This document shows positions 26,380-34,399 of a stretch of DNA of 64,000 nucleotides, piece after piece. The stretch covers positions 186,001 to 250,000 of the forward strand of contig NZ_BSTD01000007.1 of the NCBI RefSeq assembly GCF_030269325.1. Reading direction: 5' to 3'. Each line of letters opens with the position of its first letter. The stretch's first letter is position 1. The DNA is from Amycolatopsis sp. NBRC 101858. GTDB lineage: Bacteria; Actinomycetota; Actinomycetes; Mycobacteriales; Pseudonocardiaceae. The notes beneath the pieces were generated by a model. It did no database searches, had not been told where the DNA came from, and worked only from the letters and a program-made list of their open reading frames with translations. Position numbers and translations under genes: made by a program.

Positions 26380-26496
26380 GCGGATCTCGAACTCGCCGCG
26401 CACCAGCAGCGGCCCGTCTTCGTACGGGGTGATGGTCACGGGGTTGTCAGTGTCGTCGGTCACCGGCCGCGAATACCCCGTCCCAAACGGGTTCAT
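26242..26496 (-). CDS. CDGSH iron-sulfur domain protein
   Basis: An 84-residue mitoNEET-type 2Fe-2S protein. The cluster-binding motif is CRCGLSAVKPFCDGTHK (C-x-C-x2-S-x3-P-x-C-D-G-T-H), with three Cys and one His ligand near residues 56-71. Such small proteins carry redox-labile clusters for electron or cluster transfer. The gene is tail-to-tail with the heme-oxygenase-like gene and its 3' half overlaps that ORF by 138 bp. The start ATG at 26496 lacks a clear ribosome site. Confidence 0.88.
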   Translation of the reverse strand: MNPFGTGYSRPVTDDTDNPVTITPYEDGPLLVRGEFEIRSADGEVIDPGRSVVALCRCGLSAVKPFCDGTHKVRGFRAPSGDRR

Positions 26497-26517
26497 GCCG
26501 GCGGAACGGATCGGACG

Positions 26518-27125
26518 GTGACCGCCGGCGTCACCGTGGGCGTCGAAGCTGAGTTCCTTGTCCTCGACGCCCAGACACGGCGACCCGTACCTCGGGCGGC
26601 GGAGAATCTTGGCTCGACTCCAGCCCGAGCTGTATCAGTCGCAAGTCGAAGCGACGACCGGAGTCCTCACCGACCTGCGCGACGTCGCCCGGGCACTGAC
26701 GGCCCACCGCGAGGCGCTGGCCGATGCGGCGCGGGAGGGGCGCGCTGATCGTCCCGGCCGGGACACCTCCGCTGGCCGGGAGCCCACCCCCGGCTTGCCG
26801 TCGGGCCGCGCCACCGCGCGATCGGCGACACCTACCGCCGGGTCCTGGCCGACTACGAAACTTGTAGCTGCCACGTCCACATCGGCGTCTCCGACCAGGC
26901 GCACGCCGTCGCCGTCGTCGACCACCTGCGCCCGTGGCTGCCCACACTGCTCGTCCTGTCCGGCAACTCGGCCGTCCACCACGAACGCGAGACCGGCGAC
27001 CAGAGCTGGCGGGTGATCCAGCAGGCCCCGCTGCCCGGAGGCCGGGTGCTGGTCGACGAGCGGATGACCTTCTGGCTGGCCCGCCCGTCCCCGGTGTACG
27101 TGGCTGCCGGGCCCCGAGCGCTCAA
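26518..27125 (+). pseudogene. carboxylate-amine ligase (YbdK/GCS2 family), decayed
   Basis: Pieces of a glutamate-cysteine ligase-type protein in successive frames: the N-terminus TAGVTVGVEAEFLVLDAQTR (family form GVEEEF), then QVEATTGVLTDLRDVARALTAHREAL, then SCHVHIGVSDQAHAVAVVDHL and RPWLPTLLVLSGNSA, and finally ERMTFWLARPSP. Several frameshifts, an internal deletion and loss of the C-terminal third make it a pseudogene. The parent enzyme would ligate glutamate and cysteine or a similar amine. Confidence 0.82.
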
Positions 27126-27419
27126 TCTCGTGCCACCGGCGAAATCCACCCCGGCGTCGACCCATTCGCGTTGCCGTGCGGGAATGCGGTCTCGTCCGCT
27201 GACAGCGGTGGTTGCCGGTCCCGCGCGTGGCGGAAGACCAGCCACAACGGCGGCTGCTTGGCGTCGAGCAGCACCAGTATGACGATGAAAGGACGTTGAC
27301 GAACGCGACCAGCCTTGGCGCACGTCGTTCCGGGCTGAGGCCAGCGCGGCGAGATCGCCCTACGGCTGATCACTGGCGGACGCCGTGTCGATCTCCCACT
27401 CCCAGGGTACCCCGTCGGC
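27126..27419. other. spacer without a recognised gene
   Basis: Follows the decayed ligase. A minus-strand frame has a short protein-like stretch (PFIVILVLLDAKQPPLWL) but no family match or clear start. Likely further gene debris; the promoter of the VOC gene would be at its right end. Confidence 0.35.
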
Positions 27420-27782
27420 ATGAACGCCCGGATCATCGCCGTCACTGTCGACTGCCACGACGCCGAGCAACTGGCCGATTTCTGGGGGCGGACGCTCGGC
27501 TATCCCCAGATCCAACGCTGGCAAGACGGCCACGGACTGACATACGTCGAACTCGGTCGCGACGGCGAAGTGCCGCTGTTGTTCCAGCCTGTCGGCGAGA
27601 ACAAACAAGTGAAGAACCGCGTGCACATCGACATTGCTCCCACCGAACTCGACCAGGATGCCAAGATCGAGCGGCTGGTCGCGCTCGGAGCCCGGGTACT
27701 CACCGACGACCCGGCGGAACGCTTCACAGTACTCGCCGACCCGGAGGGCAACGAGTTCTGCGTCCTCCCGCAGCGTGGGTAA
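27420..27782 (+). CDS. VOC (glyoxalase/bleomycin-resistance-like) family protein
   Basis: A 120-residue protein with the two-module VOC fold: the N-terminal ITVDCHDAEQLADFWGRTLGY-type block is seen as AVTVDCHDAEQLADFWGR, then VHIDIAPTE, and the C-terminal metal/ligand strand VLADPEGNEFCVLP. VOC proteins are metal enzymes or ligand-sequestering proteins; the activity cannot be assigned. ATG at 27420 follows a weak GGGTA(C). It looks intact despite decayed neighbours. Confidence 0.85.
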   Translation: MNARIIAVTVDCHDAEQLADFWGRTLGYPQIQRWQDGHGLTYVELGRDGEVPLLFQPVGENKQVKNRVHIDIAPTELDQDAKIERLVALGARVLTDDPAERFTVLADPEGNEFCVLPQRG

Positions 27783-27848
27783 GCGGGTGGAACATCCCGC
27801 CGCCGGCGACCGCCTGGACGGCCGGGGCAAAGGCAGGGCAGCAGCCCG

Positions 27849-28073
27849 TCAGATCATCAGTGGTCGTGTCGAAAGACCGTTACTCACTCGCGTGCAGGTG
27901 CGTCCACCTGATCGCCGCGCGCGGTGAGGACGCGGGTGAGCAAGCCGAAACCGTGGCTCGGCGACCTTCATCTGCGGAAAGTACCGCGGCAGGTTCTCCG
28001 GATGGCCGAGGAAGGCGTACAACTCGTCGGCGGGGATGTCGGCGGTCGCGGTGTGCCGATATTCGGCCATCAT
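27849..28073 (-). pseudogene. SRPBCC (polyketide cyclase/START-like) protein, truncated
   Basis: The N-terminal about 45 residues (EYRHTATADIPADELYAFL, then NLPRYFPQMKVAEP) match SRPBCC-type small ligand-binding proteins. The frame then turns into Arg-rich noise and stops at 74 codons, about half the usual length. The start ATG at 28073 still has GAGAAG upstream. Confidence 0.65.
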
Positions 28074-28137
28074 CTGCTTCTCGGTGTGGCGGTAGCGACC
28101 CGGTTACCCAGCTGCGGCGCCACCACACCTAGCGCGC

Positions 28138-28347
28138 TCAGACCGGGTGAATCTTGTCGGGGTGATGTACTGCCGTCCTGCCGGTCTTCTCGCTGCGCAC
28201 CAGGTACTGCGGCTCTTCTTTCGACGCCTTGACATGCCGGCCACCGGCTTCGGTCTCGCCCGTGATCACGTCTTCAACCGTGCCGACGGAGCTTTCGTTG
28301 CCGGCGTCCCACCGGACACGATCACCTTGGACAAATTTTCGAGTCAC
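28138..28347 (-). CDS. DUF2945 / HVA1-type TUDOR-like small protein
   Basis: A 69-residue protein with the family pattern FVQGDRVRWDAGNESSVGTVEDVI and AVHHPDKIHPV, an SH3/Tudor-like small domain found widely in bacteria and fungi. The function is not established. It begins at GTG 28347. It appears intact and stands alone among decayed genes. Confidence 0.78.
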   Translation of the reverse strand: MTRKFVQGDRVRWDAGNESSVGTVEDVITGETEAGGRHVKASKEEPQYLVRSEKTGRTAVHHPDKIHPV

Positions 28348-28419
28348 ACTGACCGGGTAACCACCGAAGGAGCCGGGTAATCACTCGACGACGGCTGTGC
28401 GCCCGAAGGAAAACGTGAA

Positions 28420-28800
28420 TGGGTGTCGTGACTGTCGGCGGCGGGTCCGACGAGTATCCCGCGGCACAGAGGCTGCGACAGGCAACGCCGGACGTCGACA
28501 TCGTTTGTGGTGAACACGACCGACTACTTCCTCTGCCTGCTGTCCGAGGTGTCGGCCGGGATTCTCGACCCCGGCGGTGACCGTGTCGATCCCGCAGGCA
28601 CAGCCCGGCGTCCGGCTGCTACTCGCCAAGGCAACCGTGGTCGACTTCGATGACCACGCCGCGACCTACACCCACCCCCGAGGACGACGAGCACCGGATC
28701 GGGTAAGACCGGCCGGTGCTCGCCGCCGGCAGCGTCAACAAGCTGCTGCCGATCTCAGGCAGCGCACCCAGCTGCAGGCGCGCCGCCGATCGCCGCGACG
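28420..28800 (+). pseudogene. NAD(P)/FAD-dependent oxidoreductase (Ndh-like), fragment
   Basis: Pieces of a type II NADH dehydrogenase-like protein: a Rossmann start (VTVGGGS), then VVNTTDYFLCLLSEVSAGIL, then QPGVRLLLAKATVVDFDDHAATYTHP and VLAAGSVNKLLPIS. The pieces are in different frames, and the NADH-binding domain and C-terminus are absent. A full gene would be over 1.2 kb. Clear decay product. Confidence 0.7.
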
Positions 28801-29105
28801 CTGGCCAAGGCACATGATGTCGTGCGCGACAACGACACCGCAGCTGACTGGCTTTCCGCGAGGACCAAGGTTTCGCTGTCGATTAGCTAGCTACTCCGAT
28901 GGGGACGGAGGTACTGGTCGATCCTCAGGCAAGAGCGGTTACCGGCGCTCGTCCGGCTGCGGGTGCGGGGTTTCAGGTCAGCAGAGTGAGGATGGTCCTG
29001 ACCGCCTCCGCCACCCACTGCACCGGCCCGCGAGCGTCCTGACGGCGCGTGGCCGATCCACGCGTGGGCTTCTCGCCGGTTAATCGCGGACACGGTCCAG
29101 CGCGA
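28801..29105. other. degenerate spacer
   Basis: Probably the tail of the Ndh-like remnant plus unassigned DNA. On the minus strand a short stretch (GPVQWVAEAVRTILTLLT, ending in a stop) could be the end of a lost gene. No intact ORF with a ribosome site. Confidence 0.3.
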
Positions 29106-29430
29106 TCAGGACGCTTTCAGCGGGTCGTGGCCCCAGTTCATCAGCGAGTGCCGCCAAGTCGTCTTCCGCACGTCGCCGGCGGGGCGCTGCGCCAGGTGCC
29201 GGTGGAGGTAGCGACGACGGTGCGCATGTGCTCGTAGCCTGCTCGTTCAGGTCGGCTTTCTTGGTGTCGAGGATGGCGACGGTGCGGCGCCCGGACTGGT
29301 GTCCGGTCGACTCACCATGCTTGTGCTGCCCGGAGCGTTTCGACTCGTCGGTATGCAGCCATTCACGCAGCTCGGTGGCGGTCATGGTGACGCAGGCGCC
29401 GAATTCGGCGCGGACGTCCTCGTCGTTCAT
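29106..29430 (-). pseudogene. DUF3140 family protein with two frameshifts
   Basis: The N-terminal part (MNDEDVRAEFG..., ATELREWLHTDESKRSGQ, GESTGHQSGRRTVAIL, KADLNEQ) is a good match to DUF3140. After this, YEHMRTVV and YLHRHLAQRPAGDV, then SLMNWGHDPLKAS and a stop, continue in the other two frames. One base before YEHMR and one after RTVV restore a single about 108-residue protein. Function of the family is unknown. Confidence 0.7.
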
Positions 29431-29546
29431 GAACAGTGGACAAACCCGCGCCCAGCGAGCCCAATCGCTGCCCGGCACATGCGGATCGGCTCGGGAGCGT
29501 TCAGCGCAACCCGAACCGCGACCGCTCCGCCGCGATTCCGATCGTA

Positions 29547-29729
29547 ACGGCGGCGGTGACGGTGGTACTCACCGCCGGCGCGACGACCACGGCCCTGTAG
29601 TCACGCCGGCGCCTGCCCAGGGCCGTGATCGGCGCGCTGGACATCCTGCACCGCGCGCACTCCGGTCAGGCCGGGGACTACGTAGCGCAGCTGCTCGCCG
29701 GGATCTCCGTCCTGGCCGGCCTGGCTCTG
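29547..29729 (+). pseudogene. remnant of the C-terminal end of an MrpD-like antiporter subunit
   Basis: The translated frame aligns over about 60 residues with the end of the intact MrpD at 50.2-50.4 kb: TAAVTVVLTAG against [11 protein letters not shown], then [24 protein letters not shown] against [20 protein letters not shown]. The conserved Trp before SRRR is a TAG stop here. Nothing of the upstream membrane domain remains. It shows that a second Mrp-type operon once existed or that a fragment was copied. Confidence 0.75.
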
Positions 29730-29808
29730 AGGGTGATCCACCGGAAGAACTGGGTACCCGCCCCACGAGGCCGCTCGCACACGCCGGCCTCCGCGGAAGG
29801 GAGTGAAC

Positions 29809-30675
29809 GTGTTCGAAGGCTTCACACACGAGACCGTCGACATCGGACCCGTTCGGCTTCGGGTTCGGCACGGCGGATCGGGCACCCCCGTCGTCCTGGT
29901 CCACGGTCATCCCCGGACGCACACCACCTGGCATCGCGTCGCGCCGCGACTGGCGGACGACCACTTCGTCGTCTGCCCCGACCTGCGGGGCTATGGATGT
30001 TCCACGCTGCCGCCGGACGAACCCGAGCACGCGCAGTCGTCCAAGCGAGCGATGGCCGGCGACGTCGTCGCCCTCCTGCGGCGCCTCGGGCACGACCGGT
30101 TCTCGATCGTCGGCCACGACCGCGGCGCGCTCGTCGCCTTCCGCACCGCGATGGACCACCCCGATGTCGTCGACCGGCTCGTGGTGATGGACGGGCTGCC
30201 CATCACCGAACATCTCGAACGGCTCAACGAGGACTTCGTCCGCAGCTGGTGGCACTGGTGGTTCCTCGCCCAGACCGACAAACCCGCCGAGCGCATCATC
30301 AACACCGACCCCGACGCCTGGTACCGCACCCCCGGGCCGCAGGAGATGGGCGAAGCCAACCACGCCGACGTGTGGGCGGCGCTGCACGATCCCGCCGTCG
30401 TCCACGGGATGTGCGAGGACTACCGCGCCGGACTGCGCGTTGACCGCGCCCACGAGGAAGCCGACCGCGCCGCGGGCCGCCAGGTCCGGTGCCCGACGCT
30501 GCTGCTCGCCGCGACCGAGGACGACATCGACATCCACGGCGACCCGCTCGCCATCTGGCGGCCCTGGGTCGCCGGGGATCTGCGTGGCGTGGACGTCCAT
30601 TCCGGACACCACCAGGCCGAGCAGGCGCCCGGTGAAGTGGCCACGGCCATCGGCGATTTCCTGCGCGCGACGTGA
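29809..30675 (+). CDS. alpha/beta hydrolase, haloacetate dehalogenase-like
   Basis: About 288 residues. The pattern follows fluoroacetate dehalogenase closely: HGHPRTHTTWHRVAP (oxyanion loop), CPDLRGYGCS, the nucleophile elbow GHDRGA with Asp rather than Ser, WHWWFLAQ (His-Trp halide site), CEDYRAG, and a late His in SGHHQAEQAP. These enzymes displace halide from haloacetates through an Asp ester; an epoxide hydrolase is the main alternative. GTG at 29809 is chosen because GGAAGGGAG lies 5 nt before; GTG 29803 is too close to it. Confidence 0.8.
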   Translation: MFEGFTHETVDIGPVRLRVRHGGSGTPVVLVHGHPRTHTTWHRVAPRLADDHFVVCPDLRGYGCSTLPPDEPEHAQSSKRAMAGDVVALLRRLGHDRFSIVGHDRGALVAFRTAMDHPDVVDRLVVMDGLPITEHLERLNEDFVRSWWHWWFLAQTDKPAERIINTDPDAWYRTPGPQEMGEANHADVWAALHDPAVVHGMCEDYRAGLRVDRAHEEADRAAGRQVRCPTLLLAATEDDIDIHGDPLAIWRPWVAGDLRGVDVHSGHHQAEQAPGEVATAIGDFLRAT

Positions 30676-30739
30676 CCGGATACCCGCTCGGGGGTCAACC
30701 GGCGGTCAAGGGGGAACCCGCGCAATTACGGAGGTACTG

Positions 30740-30912
30740 ATGACGCAAGGTCTTCGCGCGCTGGCCCTGGTGTGGCCCCTCAAGCCGTCACCGGCGAAGT
30801 CGAGCAGCGATCTGATCGCCGCCCAGCTGCTAGGATTCTTCGCCCAGCACGGCGTCACCGGCGAAATCGTGCGCGTCGTCGGCCACGACGTCCGCCCCGG
30901 CGTCGAAGCCGG
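30740..30912 (+). pseudogene. flavodoxin-like protein, cut by an ISL3 remnant
   Basis: The first about 57 residues (LRALALVWPLKPSPAKSSSD, then VRVVGHDVRPGVEA) match the intact flavodoxin-family gene at 57.2 kb almost residue for residue (LRVLALVCTLKPSPAKSSSD, VRVVDHDVRPGVEA). A good ribosome site (GGAGG) and ATG at 30740 remain. The coding match ends abruptly at about 30912, where transposase sequence begins on the other strand. Confidence 0.82.
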
Positions 30913-31288
30913 TTCTGGCACGCTTTCCGTGATCGGCTCGTGGGCGAGGAGGATGCGCTTGCGGAGCAGGTCGGGCTTGGCGCGACCGAACATCTGCCGC
31001 TTCAGCATCTTGTTCCGGTTGACGTGCCCTTCGACGACTCCGCTGGTCCAGGGCAGGGTGAGTCCTGCGGTCGCCGCGTCCTGATCCCGGCGCAGTCCCT
31101 TGACGAAAGACCGCAGGGCAGGAAGGTCGTCGACCTCGACGGCGGTCACCCAGTGCTCGAGACGCTGGCGATGCGGTGAACACATCATGCAGGCGAACCC
31201 GCGGACGTAGCCGGCCAAGGCCGTCGGCGCGGGGCTGGCCGCGATGGCGGCGCGGAGGCGTGTCTGGTCGGCCGGGTCGAGGTCTTAC
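30913..31288 (-). mobile_element. ISL3-family transposase remnant (C-terminal end)
   Basis: The minus strand encodes the end of an ISL3 transposase: DLDPADQTRLRAAIAA, GYVRGFACMMCSP, then LTLPWTSGVVEGHVNRNKMLKRQMFGRAKPDLLRKRILL, the conserved C-terminal DDE block with the Glu of SGVVEGH. The N-terminal two-thirds are gone. The left border has TTCTGGCACGCTTTCCGTGA, like an ISL3 inverted-repeat end, at the point where the flavodoxin gene is cut. It cannot transpose by itself. Confidence 0.8.
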
Positions 31289-31308
31289 CGGGCTCCGTGA
31301 CGCAGTCC

Positions 31309-31645
31309 CTACGTGGCGAGGGCGGTGTCGAGGTCTGCGCAGATCGGGAAATGAGGACTCAGACCACCGACGTCGTGTACCCGGGTGACGGCACGGGTGG
31401 TGGTGGCGAGGGCAATCGTGACGCCGGTGCGCGCGGCCCGGCTGCGGTGGTCGGCCAGCAGTTCCAAGCCGACGGAGGCGAGGAAGGTGACCGTGCGCCA
31501 GGTCGAACACGAGACGTTTGCGCGCCCTGGCCGCGGCCTTCTCGTGTGCCCGGGTCGCGAGGGCGCGGGCTTCGGGTGCCGTCGCGAGATCGAGTTCACC
31601 TGTGAAGGCCAATACCACCGCTCCGTCGTGCTGGTGATCACGCCG
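31309..31645 (-). pseudogene. STAS-domain anti-sigma factor antagonist with frameshift
   Basis: N-terminal part: VVLAFTGELDLATAPEARALA and RLVFDLA in one frame; then TVTFLASVGLELLADHRSRA, TGVTIALATTTRAVTRV and a normal end in the next frame. One missing base near 31495 separates them. Joined, this is a normal STAS antagonist of about 110 residues, with the phospho-acceptor Ser in FLASVGL. It is part of a cluster of partner-switching genes. Confidence 0.75.
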
Positions 31646-31815
31646 ACGTGCGCGGGGATGACCCTGGGGACCTCGTTCGTTCAGCTCGGGATCCGCCGAG
31701 AAGCCGGTGAACACGCCTACCGGGGGACGCTGTACCCCGCGGTGAAATAAGGCGACGCGCTGCGGCGGCGCGAGCCCCCACGCGAAGGGGTACCTCAAGA
31801 CCTCGGGGGGCGGGT

Positions 31816-32250
31816 TCAGCTCATGGCCACCTCGGTGCCCGACGGACCGGTCGTGAAGGCGGCCTTGTCGGCCAGGGTGTGGATCAGCGGCAGTCCTCGG
31901 CCGTGCAATGGCCCGGGCCGGGCATGGGCTTGCCACCGGCCGTAGTCGGTGACGGTGACCGTGATCAGGTCGCCGCGGCTCGACGCGCGCAGGTCGAGAA
32001 CGCCGGTCTCCTCCCCGTAGGCGTGCACGACCACGTTGGCCATCGCCTCGTACGCCGCCAGCAGCACGCGCTCGGAGGTCTCCGTGCTCAACCCCGCTCG
32101 CATTCCCCAGGCGGCGAGCTCGTCGCGCAGCAGGGCCAGCTGACCAGGATCGGCCGGGACCGCATCACGCCGCAGGTCTTCGGGCGCGGTGTCGCCGCAC
32201 GGCGAAGACGGGTCCCCGGCGGGGCCGTGAGCAGGGGTCGGAACGGGCAC
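31816..32250 (-). CDS. anti-sigma factor serine kinase, RsbW/HATPase family
   Basis: A 144-residue cytoplasmic GHKL ATPase. The N-box is AYEAMANVVVHAYGE, the G1 box VTVTDYGRW and the G2 region HGRGLPLIHTLAD. Such kinases hold a sigma factor and phosphorylate an STAS antagonist. GTG at 32250 follows the STAS gene stop by 10 bp, so they are one transcript, as in rsbV-rsbW pairs. No sigma gene follows here; the nearest is at 56.5 kb. Confidence 0.85.
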   Translation of the reverse strand: MPVPTPAHGPAGDPSSPCGDTAPEDLRRDAVPADPGQLALLRDELAAWGMRAGLSTETSERVLLAAYEAMANVVVHAYGEETGVLDLRASSRGDLITVTVTDYGRWQAHARPGPLHGRGLPLIHTLADKAAFTTGPSGTEVAMS

Positions 32251-32259
32251 TGCGGGTCA

Positions 32260-32638
32260 TCACCGGCCGAACGCGGCGGCGCGGGCCGGGACGACGTTCA
32301 AGAGCTCGTGCACCCCGGTCAGCTGCAAGGTGCGGTCGGCGGCGCTGTGCTCGGGGGGCGACCACCCGGAACTGGGTGGCGTTGCCGGCTTGCCTGCGGG
32401 CCGTCAGGAGGAGGGTGATGCCGACCGAGGGCAAGAAGGTGATGGCGGTCAGGTCGATCACCAGCATCGACGGGCCGTTGGCGAGCGCGGCCGTGAGCGC
32501 GTCTTCGAGCAGCGGGGCGGTCAGCAGGTCGAGTTCCCCGGCGACGTCCACGAGCACGGCGTCAGTGTCGTCGCCGGGATCGAGCGAGGTGACTCGCAGC
32601 AACTCCTGAGGGCGAATCCGGTCACCGTCAGTGCTCAC
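32260..32638 (-). pseudogene. STAS-domain anti-sigma antagonist with one-base insertion
   Basis: Starts at GTG 32638 with GGAG at 7 nt. VLVDVAGELDLLTAPLLEDAL, VIDLTAITFLPSVGITLLL (Ser acceptor in LPSVG) and FRVVAP are in frame; at a run of six C (six G on the + strand at 32353-32358) the frame shifts. Removing one C gives the normal end EHSAADRTLQLTGVHELL and a stop right before the kinase. A SigB/SigF-type promoter precedes it. The insertion lies in a homopolymer, so it may be a sequencing error or slippage site. Confidence 0.78.
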
Positions 32639-32689
32639 TCTGATCTCCGGTTCGCCATTCCGCCCTGGACCCATGCCGTCCTGGCGCCT

Positions 32690-32715
32690 ATACCCACTTC
32701 CTCGATGGATGAAAC
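32690..32715 (-). promoter_or_regulatory. SigB/SigF-type promoter of the STAS-kinase pair
   Basis: On the minus strand GTTT (32715-32712) and GGGTAT (32695-32690) are perfect, with 16 nt between them, 52 bp before the GTG start. This fits autoregulation by the sigma factor that the pair should control. Confidence 0.6.
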
Positions 32716-32765
32716 AAAAAACAGGACATGCGTGAGCGGACACCCTCCGGGTCAGGTCGCTCGGC

Positions 32766-33167
32766 TCATTGATGTGCGACGTCGACCTCGTGCAGCACCG
32801 CCAGCCATTTCCGGGCGGCTGTGAGGTTGTCATGCACCTGAAGGAGGTGGTCCAGCTCCAGCAAGCTGATCGGACGCCGGACCGCGTGCTGGTCGCTCAC
32901 GATCGCGCACGGGATGCCGGCGGCGTGGGCCTCGGCCGATGCGACGAGCAGGGCTCGCAGGATGCGCGCCGAGCAGAAACCGACGCGGGTCAGGTCGACC
33001 AACAACGCGCTCGGCCGGAGGGCGATCTCGTCGCTCAAGCGGTCCAGCAGGTGCTCGGCCACCGTGGAGTCGAGGCTCCCCGTAGCGGACACAACTGTCG
33101 AGTCGGCCGTGCTGGTGACGGTGAAGGTCACGTCGTGTCGGTGGTATCCCTGCAAAGGATCACGCAT
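32766..33167 (-). CDS. STAS-domain protein
   Basis: A 133-residue single STAS domain. VVSATGSLDSTVAEHLLDRLSD, ALLVDLTRVGFCSARILRALL and GIPCAIVSDQHAVRRPISL follow the antagonist fold; the Ser in FCSARIL sits at the usual phospho-acceptor position. ATG at 33167 follows GAGGAGG. It is upstream of, and probably partly co-regulated with, the frameshifted STAS gene and kinase. Function in sigma or other signalling is inferred. Confidence 0.83.
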   Translation of the reverse strand: MRDPLQGYHRHDVTFTVTSTADSTVVSATGSLDSTVAEHLLDRLSDEIALRPSALLVDLTRVGFCSARILRALLVASAEAHAAGIPCAIVSDQHAVRRPISLLELDHLLQVHDNLTAARKWLAVLHEVDVAHQ

Positions 33168-33341
33168 TGCTGCTGCCTCCTCGGTGAAGACGGAGACGTG
33201 GGCTACCCGGGCCGAGCGCACAAGTCTCTGGCCACCGGTCGACCGACGACCGGTGTGCAACGACGGCTGCTCGGCTGAACCGCGGACACTGGCAACGTAC
33301 CCAAGTCGGGTGAACTTCATGCACCCCGCGAAACCCTGTTC

Positions 33342-33366
33342 GTTTGTCTTCCGGACAGGCGGGTAA
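33342..33366 (+). promoter_or_regulatory. SigB/SigF-type promoter of the small basic protein gene
   Basis: GTTT at 33342-33345, exactly 15 nt, then GGGTAA at 33361-33366, about 27 bp before the GTG start. Close to the consensus GTTT-N15-GGGTAT. Confidence 0.65.
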
Positions 33367-33393
33367 AAGTCTTGCAGGACGTAAGGAGGAGCT

Positions 33394-33726
33394 GTGCCTG
33401 AGCAGAGTTGGAGCACCAAGCGCGAACGTCAGTACGAGCACATCAAGTCCTCGGCGAAGAAGCAGGGCGCCAGCACCGGGCGAGCCGAAGAGATCGCCGC
33501 GCGGACGGTCAACAAGAACCGCGCGCAGTCCGGGGAATCCCGTACCGCCAGTAAGAGTTCCACGCGCGACATGTCACCGCAGAAGCGCGGCGGGAAGCGG
33601 TCCGGCAACCGCCAAGGACCGGGCGGGCCGACCAAGGACCAGCTCTACAACGAGGCGAAGAAGCGCAACATCAAGGGCCGCTCGAGCATGACCAAGAAGA
33701 AACTGCAGAACGCACTGGGCCGCTGA
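33394..33726 (+). CDS. small basic protein of the plasmid-stabilisation-like family
   Basis: A 110-residue very basic protein. The N-terminal WSTKRERQYEHIKSSAKKQG and AEEIAARTVNKNRAQ form a conserved helical block, then a disordered Gly/Lys/Arg linker (MSPQKRGGKRSGNRQGPGG), and a SAP/Rho-N-like end TKDQLYNEAKKRNIKGRSSMTKKKL. It likely binds nucleic acid; the name in databases is historical. GTG at 33394 follows AAGGAGGAGCT. The SigB/F-type promoter upstream suggests stress induction. Confidence 0.85.
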   Translation: MPEQSWSTKRERQYEHIKSSAKKQGASTGRAEEIAARTVNKNRAQSGESRTASKSSTRDMSPQKRGGKRSGNRQGPGGPTKDQLYNEAKKRNIKGRSSMTKKKLQNALGR

Positions 33727-33779
33727 CGCCGGCGTGACCTTCGCCGAGTGCCCCGTCGACATCGTGCCGGTCGACGGGC

Positions 33780-34330
33780 GCGGACGTCGTAGTCCTGCAG
33801 GGTGGCGATCCGGTCACCGGAGTCGAAGACGGACGGATCTTGCGGATCGGCCAAGCCGGACACCAGGTGCTCGCCGACACGGGCGGACGTCCGCTCGGAA
33901 TCGAAGCTGCGCCCGACGGCACGATCCACTTCACCGACTCGTCCCGGCGCCACGACCTGGCTCAGTACCCCGGCCGACGTCATTGAGAACGTCGGCACCG
34001 GCCACGATCTGCGCCGCTCCCCCAGCGGCCACGTCGATGTCCTGCACAGCGGGCTCCGGTTCACCAACGGTCAGCGGCCTACCCGGTCATCCCGACAACA
34101 TCACCGCGGGTCCCGACAGCCCGTTCTGGGTCGCGCTGCCAAGGCCGGTCCGCAGCGCCGCCGCGCTTGTCGTCCGTCCGAGGGACGCCCGGTGGTCCGA
34201 CGTGATTGAACTGGACGAGACCGGGAAACCGTGCGCAGGTTCGGGCGCACGACGGGAGGTTGTACCTCGGCAGCCTCATCGAACGCGGGATCGCGGTATT
34301 GAACTTGACCGTTGCGAGAAGGGACCGTGG
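33780..34330 (+). pseudogene. SMP-30/gluconolactonase-like (strictosidine synthase-type) protein, decayed
   Basis: Beta-propeller pieces in changing frames: GVEDGRILRIGQAGHQVLA, TGGRPLGIEAAPDGTIHFTD (the conserved GRPLG), then SGLRFTNG, then LPGHPDNITAGPDSPFWVAL and finally YLGSLIERGIAVLNL. A GRPLGxE and PDNI pair is typical of this family. Frameshifts and small deletions break it, and the start is missing. Confidence 0.75.
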
Positions 34331-34399
34331 ATGAGGCCTCCGTTGAAGACGCTAAAGAACGCCGTCGCGAACCGGTCGCGGCTGCGAATTCCCAGTCGC

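Noticed and set aside
28355-28380. Two GGGTAA boxes before the Ndh-like remnant
   Set aside because: The -35 matches are poor (TTTT or none), and the gene after them is a pseudogene.
33181-33230. GGGTAG on the minus strand upstream of the STAS gene at 33167
   Set aside because: No GTTT-like -35 at the right distance.
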